A stretch of 64,000 bases of DNA from Lactarius indigo (taxonomy: Eukaryota > Basidiomycota > Agaricomycetes > Russulales > Russulaceae). The notes under the pieces were generated by a model, which saw only the letters and a list, made by a program, of their open reading frames with translations, did not search any database and was not told the DNA's origin. The DNA lies in assembly GCA_025766275.1 (NCBI GenBank), contig JAFKAC010000174.1, positions 24,961 through 88,960 on the forward strand, given 5' to 3'. This document shows positions 1 to 11,379 of this stretch, piece after piece (position 1 is the first letter of the stretch; the number at the start of each line of letters is the position of its first letter). Position numbers and translations under genes: made by a program.

Positions 1-1414
1 CGACCCCAGCTGAACTCTGCGTTGATGAACTTGCCCTGCTGCGTCACTTCCAGTGAAGGGTGATCAGAGACAGATAGTGAAACTTCCTGAAAAGGACACA
101 CATCTTTGATGAATCGTGAACATAGAAGCTCTAATGGCTCTCAATCGCAAGAATTTCGGACTCTCGGGAGGAATAGACCCAGGGACTGCAGTAAGCAAAT
201 CTTCTTGGGCGTCAAGCAGGACCTTCATCTGGCCAAGGAGGAGGGTAACGGTTCCCAAAAATGCGTGATTGGCCGTTTGAGGAAAGACGAATATGGTAAC
301 CACGATCGCTATCGCCATGTATATCGAAACAGGGATGAGTAAACTGTTAAGTAGGTAGTATTGGGCGAAGGGGAAAAGAGGGCCAATAGTCTGTTGCTCA
401 TTAGAAGACGGTAATATGTGTGAAGGAAACAACGCAACGTACGCAGAAGATATCGATCGCGATAGTTCCAAAGATGCTCAGAAAAATGAGGGGCTTGTAG
501 TAAGCGCGAATAATGGCGAAGGTAAAAGTGCCAATGGCTAGGAAGATACCAAAGACGGCTGATGAACTGGGACAGGTGAGCACAAATATCAAACCATCGT
601 ATTTATGACTGACCGGATGTCGAGGAACTCTCCCTGGAATATCTCTATTTTAAATACTTGGTCCGGGTTCGCAGAGCCAGCGGCGCTGTACGGGGAGAGG
701 TTAAATAGTGTGGAAATAACGAATGTCATAAACGTACGTTTCTCGTGCCACCTGAAGAGACGATTTGAGGAGTACTTTGTCACGGGCTGATAAAGCGGCT
801 CTCATTCCCGCTGCGCCGATGCCCCAGCCAAGCAATGTGCCGATCATCAACGTCGAGATTGTCTGGTGAACCTACGGTCACGACAGCCCTCGACGGGAGG
901 AAATGCTACTCACGTAGAAGAAGAATTGGACCGGAAATGACGGCGGTAGGAAGAAGGAGGTGAGGAAAGCAAAGAAGGCTCTGCAGGCGCGACGTCAATG
1001 ACCGTTCCAATTGCCGAACGAGAAAGGAGTGTAGCAAAATGATATACGAGCTATGAGACGGACTGTGGGCGGGTGTGAAAGCGAGCACCATTTACGACGA
1101 CCGTGTCGAGATATCACAGCCACCGGAGTGGTGAAGATGATCAATGCTAACGTTGGAGAGAGTTGTACGCACGCATTCCCCATCGTCCTCAACGTTGCAT
1201 TAGGTAGCATGATTACAAAAGCCGCCCAGGAACCTAACCAGCACCGCAGAAGCATCTTGCGGCTCTGTTTTGAACGTATGTTTGTGGCCACCCATGGAGG
1301 AAAGCGATCGAGAAGTGACCGTTCAGGTTGAGATAGTGGAGCTGGTATGGATTCAGCCTGAGAAGGATTTGGGGAGGAAGCTTCGACAGAGGGTGCTTTG
1401 GGCTTTGGAGACAT
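1..1414 (-). CDS. Aromatic acid exporter-type ER transporter, N-terminal half (copy 1, runs off window)
   Basis: This is the N-terminal part of a large multi-pass membrane protein of the fungal family with an 'ER transporter, 6TM, N-terminal' domain (ArAE-like, related to brefeldin A sensitivity proteins). The start is taken at the ATG at 1414, in front of a Ser/Pro-rich cytosolic tail. Basic residues and the first hydrophobic stretch (SWAAFVIMLPNATLRTMGN) follow. Later exons encode further membrane segments (FGIFLAIGTFTFAIIRAYY; PLIFLSIFGTIAIDIFC) and a soluble helical part after GSIPPESPKFLRLRA. At least six introns separate these blocks. The gene continues past base 1, so the C-terminal transporter domain is not seen. 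It is divergently arranged with a close paralogue starting at 3394. The substrate is not shown by sequence; export of aromatic or other organic acids is inferred from the family name only. Confidence 0.8.
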
Positions 1415-3393
1415 AAAGAGGAGAGAAAGCGCTAACACGCTTTCTGAATTCAGACGCGAGGGCTGACTGGTAACCGGTGACCCCGTGGTTGAACGCAATG
1501 TTGAACGTTGAACACGCGAACCGAACCGCCGGGACCTTCGTCTAAAATTTGATGTTCTGATTGTCCTCCTCTCGATCGAAAATACAGAAACACTCTTTGA
1601 TGTTTACGAGCTTTATGAAATCATGCGTACCATTACAAGTACTACGACATCTAGTTGTTAGCATTGGGATGTGCAATGGCACAGTCGAATAGCTTCAGGT
1701 ACTGCCAGTGTGATGTCACCGTTCACCATTCCGAGAGCAAATAAAGTTCCAAATTCAAATATTTTCGCAGTGGTAACGGAGATCAGATCCTATCAATGCT
1801 CCTGGATTACATTTCTTGCGCAGTCCCCTAGGTGGCGCATTGTGGGTTGCCGCACTGTTTTTCCTCTCTCATTTCTTCGGTATTCTATACGGTAGTGGGA
1901 AAACTCGAGTCGATATAACCATATCTCAAGCTCTGCACGACTAGGGCTTAATAACACTACTGTTCATCTTATTCGCAATCATCTTGTTTTGTTTTTTCAG
2001 AATTAGATAGGAGGGTATGTTTCGGAGTCAATCTCTCGAAATCAGAAATCAGAGATGAGAATTGATTAAATATTGATTCATTGATTGCCAATCAGTTTGT
2101 CTCACGAAGAATAGCTTTGTGGTGTGAGATCATTCGGTGTCTTCGGCGCTTATTGCTTGTCACCTCTTCCACTCGAACCGTGACCCACTTGCTCCCCAAC
2201 GTCGGTGTTTTTCAGCCCTTCTTTACGACGGGGACAAATATAAATTCTATTTCGATAATCCGGGCGTTCACAATATATCCATTGTCTGTCAGTGGTGGAC
2301 AGGAGGAAGCCACAAGGAAGAAAACGTGGATCTCACAAATGCAACTTGTCTTTGAAAATAAAATAGCAAAGAAAAAAACATCCACCTACACACCAAGGAG
2401 GGGGGAAAGGGCGACGAAGAATAACCAACTCGATATTGGAGTAAGAGGCACCACTTGGGGCAAAATAGGAAGGGTAATCTACACTGACACTATATACCGA
2501 ACCGAGCAGAAGCACCTTCAGCATATGATGCATGGTGGGTACAAAGAATGGTACAAAGTTTGTTACAGTACCCTGCAATAAGTGTACTGCATAACGTATG
2601 AATCAACAACTGACTCTCGGATCCCAAAAACTGAAGTCATGGCACATGGATGGATGGGTCTATCAAAACGTAAAAATAACAATAGATTCAAGACCGGGAG
2701 AAGCCCAGTTGCGCGTGATAGTGCCAAATGCATCCGAGGGTTGCTTGCCTTCACCAGGCCCCGTCATATCATCGTACGATTGGGCGACATGTTCTGTGAT
2801 TAATGGTGGCACTTCGAAAATGATATGAATATCCAGAACACTTGTTGATATTCGGTCACTTGCCATCATGCGCGACTTCGGCGTGGCAAAGGGTGCGAGG
2901 ATGGCGTGGTTGCCATAAGAGCACTCACGGAGATTGTTGTACCGGGACGGACAGGCTCACCCGCCACGTTCTCGGAGATCGTCGTGGCACCCACTTGGGT
3001 GGGATGCCAGGACTTTAAGCCGGAGCGCTTCGGAACGCCACAGGTGATTGGATTGGGGAACGGGGTTAGGACGGTGCTGTAAAGTACAAATAGGAATTCG
3101 ACAGTAAGACGAACACTGGTAAGTGCATTGCGCACGCCTAGCTTTGTGGTATGAAAGTCGAGACCTAGGTAAAGGGTAGATGCCTGGGTCGAGGGATCAA
3201 GAGAGGCATGCAAAAAAGGCATGCCCCAGCAGTGCAACCACAACAACTCCGTCGTGTCACGCTCACGGATCACCGGGACGGACAGATGCGGAGGTACGTA
3301 AACCAACAACGGAAAACTGGGCAGCATACATGAGCCCCATCTTTCCACTCTTTCCGGACACCAGGTAACTTCCCCCCCAGACGTGAAGGCAGG
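1415..3393. other. Intergenic region between two divergent transporter genes
   Basis: About 2 kb without a recognisable gene. Open frames here, such as a 229-codon minus-strand frame at 2866-3555, show no family resemblance, and that one overlaps the 5' end of the plus-strand transporter. The region must hold the promoters of both flanking transporters. No clear TATA box, tRNA or repeat was recognised. Confidence 0.5.
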
Positions 3394-6300
3394 ATGTCCA
3401 AGCCCGAGCTTTCGTCGTCTCGACCCCCTGTGTCCCGCGACACGGGTGGGAGGGCACCAAATACCTCTCGCGCTTCGAGCTTGGTGCATGCGATCTGGGA
3501 CTTCATACGCCCTCAGCCGTGGGTGATAAATAATATCCGTCAAAGGAGGTCGCAAAAGCTCCTCTTTCGGTCATGGCTCCCAGGTTGGGCTGCGCTCATT
3601 ATGATGCTGCCCATGACCTCGCTTCGAGTTATTGGGAATCTGTGCGTGGAATCGATTTTTTATGCACACTTCTTTGGGTTGATGCGCATACACCTCTAGT
3701 GCGTATTTTGGGATGCTTTTCTCCGTGTTCATCCCCCCCATGTTTCCTGTGCAAATTTATCTAGTCGTAAGTGCTAGCCCGAGGGGCTTCGTGACCTGGT
3801 TCGCATTGTCTTACTTCGGCCCGGGGACAGGTTGTCGTACAATCATTGCTCGGTTTGCTGCTCGGTTGGGGTATCGGGGCTGCTGGAATGAAGGCGGCTC
3901 TTGCTGTGCGTTCTGAACTTCACGTTGAATCGACCTTGCAGCAAGTCGCCTATAGGTCGGTCACTTACGTCACGTATCGCTGGCATGCGGCATTTGATCT
4001 AACCTTTTGTGCAGTTTTGGAGGTTCTGTAAATCCAGATCAACTCTATAAACTAGAAGTCTTTCAAGGACGTTTTCTGGATGCCAAGTCAGTCGGTATTC
4101 TGAAATGTGTTATTTCGTCTGACATTCTTGGCAGATCTTCAGTTATGTTTGGTGTTTTTCTGGGCATCGGTACCATGATATTTGCCCTCGTTCGCGCATA
4201 CAGCCCACCGTTGATATTCTTTTCGATCTTTGGTACCATTGCCATCGATATTTTCTGTGTACGTGTCTATCTCTTATTTCTGTCCATGTATACCCAATTG
4301 TTATTCCTCGCAGGCTATCGGTCCGCTCTACCCTTTTGCAAATTACAAAATCCTCAACAGTATTCTCATCGCTTCATCTGCCTATTGCGCAATGGCACTC
4401 GTTTGTTGTTTTGTTTTCTTCCCGGAGACCGTGAACTACGCATATCTTGGCTTGTTATCTATGACTCTCGGAAAGGTCAAGGCAATGCTCATGTCACAAG
4501 AGGGCTTGCTAGCACCGAATCCTGGCGATTTCGGGCCGGGAAGTCCGAAATTGAAGGCGCTAGCAGGGGATCGTGCTGCCCTTATGACAACGTATCAGAC
4601 TCGTGAGTATCGTCTTCCCTTTTCACATCGATATTTACCATTTCGTTTTCAGTGAAAGGGTTGACAGTTCACCTTCAAAGTGAATTCAGCTACGGCCGCT
4701 GGGGCGGTGATGACGTATTTGCCCTCACGGATCCTCTTCTTGCAGTCGTCTCGCGGCTCAGTACGCATTATGACCTAGCTCCAGAAGTTCCGTCCTAATA
4801 CTTGCGCAGACGGACTGTTAAGCTTCGCCAGGCATCTCCGTGAGCTGCCGTCCCCACCCGAGGCGTTCGCTTTTATGCCCGCACCTGAAACCGTTTCTTC
4901 CGACACACACCTCCTGCATCACGTCTTCAATCCGGATGTAACACGCGAATCCACTTTGAAAGTCACGCTTACTGAGGCGCTTCCGCACGTGCGTGACGCG
5001 ACGGCCGAACTCCGTGCCGCAACTATCGAAGCAGTGGCATCCGTCCAGGCGTTGATCAATGGGGTTAACAGCGACCGGCTCTTCTCACGGTCTGTATCCA
5101 CGGGTCCGCTGGAAGATCGTCTCAATGTGGCTAGTGAGAAGCTACGCGCAGCACTGAACGGTTTCAAGGAGCACGGCACAGAGGCTATCCTCGGCGCTTA
5201 CGGACACAACCCTCGCGGGATGCCGTTAAGAAGTCTCTATCTCGGATATGTGTTTGGTGCAACGACCGTAATAATTGGAGAGGTTGTACTTACCCTTGTT
5301 CAAACGGCGGCTGAGACGAGTGCACGAAGACGAAGGGCTCGCCTGTGGGCACCCTCAAGTCTAAAGCACTTCGTGGATTCGGTTCTCAAGCAGCGCCGTC
5401 AAAATGAGGAACGGGCTTTCTGTGGGGAGGAGCAAGAATCCTACACAGATGAAGACGACATTCAGGAACAGGAGTACCGTGGGTCTGCCATCAGTCACTA
5501 ATTGATATCGAGGTTGACTCGTACGTAGACCTTGATCCGGACAGCCACCCACCAACGAACGTCTTCCAGAAGTTCATGAACGTGCTGCATCATTTGTTAA
5601 AGTGGACAAAGACTGCAGAGGCTGTCGTGCGTATAGGGTCTCGTCTTGACCTTGCAAAGATACTGATTTCCGACAGTTCGTATTTCGATATGTGCTCCTC
5701 AGTATTTTACTGTGGCTCCCTTCCGTGTTCGAGAACAGTGCTCGTATGTGCTGTCCAGCGTCCCTCAACTTAGTGACTGACTAGCCCACATAGATTTCTA
5801 TTACGTCAACAAGGGCATTTGGTAAACTACTTTCACTGGTCTTGGGGTTGATACGTTTACTGATACTATATCAGGGCTTTGATCATGGCCCAGACCATCT
5901 TGACGGTTTACGCAGGTGACCAGGTGTATAAGTGGGTGGATTTTGTCGTTTCACCTTCACGTTTTAATGCGCCTTTACACAGCTACGTGGTTCGATTATT
6001 GTGCACATTTTTAGGATTAGTCATTGCTCTACTCATCTGGTATATTGGTAGGTGCAATTGTACTGCACATCCGTGGCATAGTTAATCCGGGGGTGTAGGG
6101 AATGGCAGTGGGAATGGTAGCCCGTATGGACTCGCTGCCAGCTATGCGGTGCTCTCAGTGCCTGTCGTATTCATCAGGTTGTTCGCCCCCGCGAAATATC
6201 TGCAAGGCGTGATTTTGGGTTGTGTGCGTATTAATTTTGCTCGACTCGCGGCTCCTACACCGCTCACTCTGGATTAGATCACGGTAACACTTATCACGGG

Positions 6301-7455
6301 ATACTCATGGATCGACGGCCATTTACCGGTCCTTTCTAATCCTGGTATTGGTTGGCATGCCGCATGGCGTCGGTGGACCCTCGTCATGATTGGTACGCGG
6401 CTTTGTCCTTTTTATGCTGACTGCACTCCTCACCAGGGATATTATAGGCTGCGGAGCTTCTTTCGTTATTATGATGCTCCCGCCCAAGTCGGGGCGCAAG
6501 GCCGTACGTTTGCGCGCAGCCAAGTCAATCAGTGCTCTTGGCCATGTCTACACCTCGCTCATGTCTGCCTGGATTACGGAAAGAGACGCGGGGAAGGACG
6601 TTTCGTTTACAGTTAACAATTGGGTCCAGGCGTACAGAGGACGACTTATCGCTGTCACGCTCCAAATTCTTGCTGGAAAGCAGCAGATGATGCTCGCGTC
6701 CTGGGAAGGAAACATTCGCGGGCGTTGGCCACAAGACGAGTACGCCAAACTAACAGAAATTCAAGAGGATATGATCGGTGTACTCGCGCAGGTACGTGGC
6801 TTTGAGGAATACACGAGGCTATACTGAAGTGGAGACCTGTCTACAGCTTGGTGGGGCCCTCTGGAAACTCGACACCAAGTGGAGATTGTCACTTTTGCAT
6901 CATACCGTAGTGGTGGACCCGAACTTCGTACGCTATTCTCACGTCATGCTGGCGAAATAAGGCCTAATGATGTTAAGATTTCCGACATTGTTTCTGTGTT
7001 TGCATCAGTGTCTCACTCCCTCCGCACGGGCGAACCTATGCACACTGTCCTCCCTCAGACCTTGTTGGATCGTTTGCTTCTCCATCACCACATTGGGGCG
7101 GTTGCAACTCCTGACCTTGACGGACGTAGCGTGATCGGTCCAGATGAAACGCAATCGATTGACCACATGTTCTATACCTCTGCGGTCGTCGCCGTGTACC
7201 AGTTGATGCAGGTGCGTATTCTCTCTGCCTTTACCAAGCGTCAATATTTATGGCGCACCTTATGTGTAGTGCTTGGACGAACTACATGCCGTCACACGCA
7301 GACTATGCGGAGAGGTGCCGTTCCGCGGCTTCGAGAGATGGAACTTCTTGCACAAGTCACGGCGGGGAACCTACAGGAACACCCTCTCGCGACCGGATAC
7401 TATCGTCGAGCGAGAGCCGCTCATTGAGAACGAAAAGGTCGAAAATGGGGTTTAA
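3394..7455 (+). CDS. Aromatic acid exporter-type ER transporter (copy 2, complete)
   Basis: Complete paralogue of the gene at the left edge. From ATG 3394 it reads through about 15 exons to TAA at 7453-7455. Block order: N-terminal 6TM domain (WAALIMMLPMTSLRVIGN; GVFLGIGTMIFALVRAY; IFFSIFGTIAIDIFC; QAIGPLYPFANYKILNSI), a long soluble region (4560-5470) ending in an acidic stretch, then a second membrane domain (LLLWLPSVFENSA; FLGLVIALLIWYIG; SYAVLSVPVVFIRLFAP; TVTLITGYSWIDGHLPV; SFVIMMLPPKSGRKA) corresponding to the DUF2421-type C-terminal half. I traced several splice junctions that keep frame (for example the donor after GDQ near 5925 joining 5981, and 6084-6102) and saw no obligatory break. 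It is probably an endomembrane or plasma-membrane exporter. The substrate is unknown. It lies 1.3 kb upstream of the first amino acid oxidase. Confidence 0.82.
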
Positions 7456-8730
7456 GGAATCATGCTTCAAGTGTTAACTCACGATACTTACGCGCGGACT
7501 AGTTACTAAATGTGTTCAATTACATGATACGTTATAAAATTATTGTGTAACAAAGGCGGCTCTTTGACATGGGACCTCCAGATTGAAATAGGACGGGTCG
7601 ATTGATAATTATAACAAGTAAAGTGTACATTGTGCGGTTAGCAGAGTTGTCTAGGTTCTACCCGTATTGAATCCACTCAGGACCTATTGTCACGGCGACA
7701 GGGTACATCATGTTGGCTAAGCTAAACCCGTACTGTCATACCGCAACATGTAGCCATAACAAAACGCGCGCGCACCCAAAGATACATTCCGACGCAAAAC
7801 TTGAAGAGTTGTTGGGCAGTGCTGCAGCCGATGATCTTGAGTCTTAGCTGTAGGTCTTCGTGTGCCAGTGGTTGCTCACCCACTTATTCAAGATGCATGA
7901 ATAACCAACATACGCTCGACAAGTATTACGTGCGCTTTCCAGCCTTCCCTTTCCCGAGATTCTCCGCAAGGAATGAGGCACAATAATCCTGACGGGACGT
8001 GGTCTTCAAGGGCTTCATCCAAGAGTGGTGGGAGCTTCCTAGGCTTCGATTCTCACGCAACCCGAGACAACATTGTGTAAATCAACACACGGCAGCGACT
8101 CAAAGAGGACGGCAAGGAGAAGGGTAATGGATAAACTTGAGGCGCACTGTAAGAACGCCGGGTTTTCGACAAGTAGGTAGCGTCATGGTATATCACGCAA
8201 AGAGTACGTAATATTATTGTGTAATATTCTCTCGTTTAGCCATTCTCGTTTAGCACAGCTTCCGCCACTCAGTACTGTGTACTTGGGCCTCAGGCTCGCA
8301 TGGTCTGGTCGCTTTCCCTTGTATTTTAGTTCTTCCACATGGCGACTGCACAGGCACTGCTGTGCATAGGACGAAAGTTGCGCGACCCTATTCTCGGCTG
8401 TCGTCGGAATTGAGACGGGTTGATCGCCTCCTAGACGAGTTGGTCGCCAATCAACAAGACAGCGTGCTTTTCCGGACAGGCGGAATGAATCATTCCGAAG
8501 GTCCTGGTGTTTATCCTCTGAAGTGGAACGAAGACACGAGGCTATCACGAATTGCGATCATTTCACCCCTCTTCGACTGCCACCATTCGAGTGTAGAACT
8601 GGGGCGTGTCGTGCGTGTCATGAGTTCTGACCTCAATAATTTCAAAGCGATGACCGTGTCATTTCCGAATAGACGTGCCCTCGTGTGCTACACTCAGTCT
8701 AGAGGCGCTTCCCGTTGCATTTGAGGTCTG
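7456..8730. other. Intergenic region upstream of the amino acid oxidase duplication
   Basis: About 1.3 kb with only short open frames on both strands. A 120-codon plus-strand frame (8362-8724) overlaps a 121-codon minus-strand frame. Neither resembles a known protein and I do not call them. AT-rich pieces around 7500-7620 separate the transporter 3' end from the start of the duplicated segment near 8735. Confidence 0.45.
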
Positions 8731-9030
8731 GTGAGAGGATGCGCAACATGCCAGGTCGCCTTTCTTGCCATTTTGGGCTTTCTAAACGCATCCTTTTCTC
8801 CCGGTCTCATGCCGCGGGATCACATAAAAGGAGGGTATGGCGGTGGTATTGCCAGCCTGATATCCCCCGACGACTTCCAAGCGGATTGTTGGTGTAAGTA
8901 CTCTCCTGATGCCATAGCAGAGACGTTGACCCTGCGGCAAACAGAAAACAGATTCGTTCCAACCTCTCAGCGCTAGACTTCACATCTTCGTGCATTTTTG
9001 CGTAATGATAGGTGCGCCGGGCTGTCGTAC

Positions 9031-10821
9031 ATGCAAGCTGGCCTAACATTTGCATCAGATAGTAGAGTAACTCCCCCTGCCGAACCACTTGACGTTGCTA
9101 TTGTTGGTGGAGGGATGGCAGGCCTCTATGCTGGGCTCTCACTCCAGAAGCACGGTCACCGCGTTCGCATATTCGAAGGGACGGACCGTGTTGGTGGTCG
9201 GGTCCACACTCATTACTTTACACAAGAACAGGACCAATTCTTTGAAGCCGGCGCAATGCGCCTTCCACGTTCCAGTTTTCAAGCATACACCTTTGACTTA
9301 ATCGACTGGCTTCGTCAGTTCCACCTTCCTCAAGACAGGAAAGTCAAGCTCATACCATACATTCTCACCGCCACCGGCAACCGTCTATATGTAAACGGTG
9401 TTCGTGGCGATGGGTATCAAGTCACATCTACGACCCCGGCCAGCATCAACTGGGAAGTTCCAGACCACTTCAAAAACAAAACTGCTGGCGAGCTCTTGAA
9501 AACTGCCATCGGTCCCCTCATCGAAATGTTGGAAGCTGATTTCGATCAAGGCTTCAAGGAACTTGTGGAAAAATATGACGACTTCTCATTCCGATTTTAT
9601 CTCGTATCCGTCCTCGGCTGGCCCACATCTGTCATAGATTTCGTTGAAACCGTCACCTCCCAGACCAACCAATTCGCGCTCAGCGTGCCTGAAATGGTGA
9701 TGCAGAACATGGACTTCAACACGAAGGATTGGTTCACTATTGAACACGGCATGAGCAGGCTACCTTCCGCTATGTCTTACCTTATCGGGTACAAAAACAT
9801 CACTTATGGTGCGCGAGTGACGGGGTTCCGGAATGAAAATAATGGGAAAGTTACCATCACTGCTGTCGGCTACAATGGAAGGATCGAGGCAAAATTTGAC
9901 AGAGTAATTCTTGCCATCCCGCCAGCAGCACTGAAGATGATCGTCGATCGACCACGCTGGAGTATTCCCAAAGAGCTCGCCATTCGATCTATGCACTTCG
10001 AAGCACTGTACAAGATGGGTTTACGCTTCAAGACTCGCTTCTGGGAACGAGTTGGCCCCAAGCCAACGCGGGGTGGGCAATCGACCACGGACTTCCGTAT
10101 CCGGTGGGTGGTTTACCCATCCAACGGGATTGGACAGGACGGTCCCGGGGTGCTGCTTGTCTACGCGTGGATGACTGACGCGACTACATGGCTTCCACTG
10201 ACACCAACGGAACGCAGGAGCCTCGCATTATTCTGCTTGGCGAAGATGTATAATGACGAAGTGGATACAAGGACTAATACGAGAATAGACGTGTATGACC
10301 TACTGATCGGCACGTCTGACGCGGTCTGGTCTGCCAAGACTTCGACGGGCGACGCCATGTTTCTCCCCGGTCAATTCACCTCGCGTTTCGAGCCTGGGCG
10401 CAAGCCAGAAGGAAACATTTTCTTTGCTGGGGAACACCTATCCCGGCACCACACGTGGATCACGGGAGCGCTCGAGTCGGCGCACCAAGCAGTATGCGAC
10501 ATGATCGGAGGCGTACCTCCGTTGAAAGCTCCCGTCGAGCAGCACCCCGATCGACCTCTGCAAATGGATCCGAAACTGGCTCCTACTGACATCGAACTGG
10601 AGCGCGGGGCCCCGATTCTCCTTGGTTGTAGGGGAGACGACGCGACCCCAAAAGTGGAGTATCGGTTTACACCTCACGAGCCTTTGTTCAGGATCGGCCA
10701 AGGCTGGCCCGTCTACGAAGGTAGTACAGCTCCAGCATTCCCTCTACACCTCGGTGGTGACGCACGGCATCCCATTGGTGTTGAACTCACGGACCTCGCT
10801 GGACCCGGAGCTTGTGAATAA
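9031..10821 (+). CDS. FAD-dependent L-amino acid oxidase (copy 1)
   Basis: Flavin amine oxidase/LAAO family: oxidative deamination of amino acids to 2-oxo acids, ammonia and H2O2. The N-terminus has the dinucleotide-binding fold (VAIVGGGMAGLYAG) and the acidic residue ending strand 2, followed by the DRVGGRV motif and the FAD-contacting segment EAGAMRLP. Near the C-terminus are NIFFAGEHLSRHHTWITGAL and ESAHQAV, the conserved isoalloxazine-side segment. From ATG 9031 it gives 597 aa in one uninterrupted exon. An upstream exon (about 8735-8890) may be spliced on: a donor near 8893 (GTAAGT or GTGTAA) and an acceptor ending at 9011 are visible. The upstream frame reading HIKGGYGGGIASLIS is shared with copy 2. 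No clear signal peptide is visible. Substrate range is unknown. Confidence 0.9.
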   Translation: MQAGLTFASDSRVTPPAEPLDVAIVGGGMAGLYAGLSLQKHGHRVRIFEGTDRVGGRVHTHYFTQEQDQFFEAGAMRLPRSSFQAYTFDLIDWLRQFHLPQDRKVKLIPYILTATGNRLYVNGVRGDGYQVTSTTPASINWEVPDHFKNKTAGELLKTAIGPLIEMLEADFDQGFKELVEKYDDFSFRFYLVSVLGWPTSVIDFVETVTSQTNQFALSVPEMVMQNMDFNTKDWFTIEHGMSRLPSAMSYLIGYKNITYGARVTGFRNENNGKVTITAVGYNGRIEAKFDRVILAIPPAALKMIVDRPRWSIPKELAIRSMHFEALYKMGLRFKTRFWERVGPKPTRGGQSTTDFRIRWVVYPSNGIGQDGPGVLLVYAWMTDATTWLPLTPTERRSLALFCLAKMYNDEVDTRTNTRIDVYDLLIGTSDAVWSAKTSTGDAMFLPGQFTSRFEPGRKPEGNIFFAGEHLSRHHTWITGALESAHQAVCDMIGGVPPLKAPVEQHPDRPLQMDPKLAPTDIELERGAPILLGCRGDDATPKVEYRFTPHEPLFRIGQGWPVYEGSTAPAFPLHLGGDARHPIGVELTDLAGPGACE

Positions 10822-11379
10822 GCGCGCGCAGGCTATTCGAGAATATAAATTGGCGAGCACCAAGGACAGATTCGCGACTTCATCCTGTGATTTACAAATG
10901 TCTGGTTGCCGTGGAAGGTTGAAGTGTAAGATAGGTGGAGGGGGTCGACGATCCGAGTCGTATGGGACTATGTAGTACTTAAGACTGTTGTGTATAAGTC
11001 TCCATTTGATGGACATTTGTTGCGCCGTAAAGAAACTATCGACTGTGAGTGGCGTGCACGGGCACTATTGTCAGGCCTTCTAGATCCTGCGGATATGACG
11101 GAGTGCAGAAGCTTTCGTGGTTCTACTGGAGATTGGCGAGTTCTTTTCATCAATGATAGATATGACGAATTGAGCATTATCGCAGCCTTGCAAAAACAAT
11201 CTCGATTCTTTTAGATCCAACATGAGTTAGAACGATAGTAATTGTTACATGGAAGCAGAAAACCGAGATTCACAACGTTTGAGATGGGCGTGTATGGGCG
11301 ATCGTGTAGATAAACCGGACGTAGCACGACTGCTATTATATCACACAAACGGGCGTGCGTCAAACAAAGTTCCTGTGAT

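Noticed and set aside
2866..3555. 229-codon open frame on the minus strand between the transporters
   Set aside because: It overlaps the supported 5' exon of the plus-strand transporter in antisense, has unusual composition and no recognisable domain.
8183..8724. Overlapping frames of about 120 codons on both strands upstream of LAAO copy 1
   Set aside because: No family resemblance, no conserved counterpart upstream of LAAO copy 2, and each is the shadow of the other.
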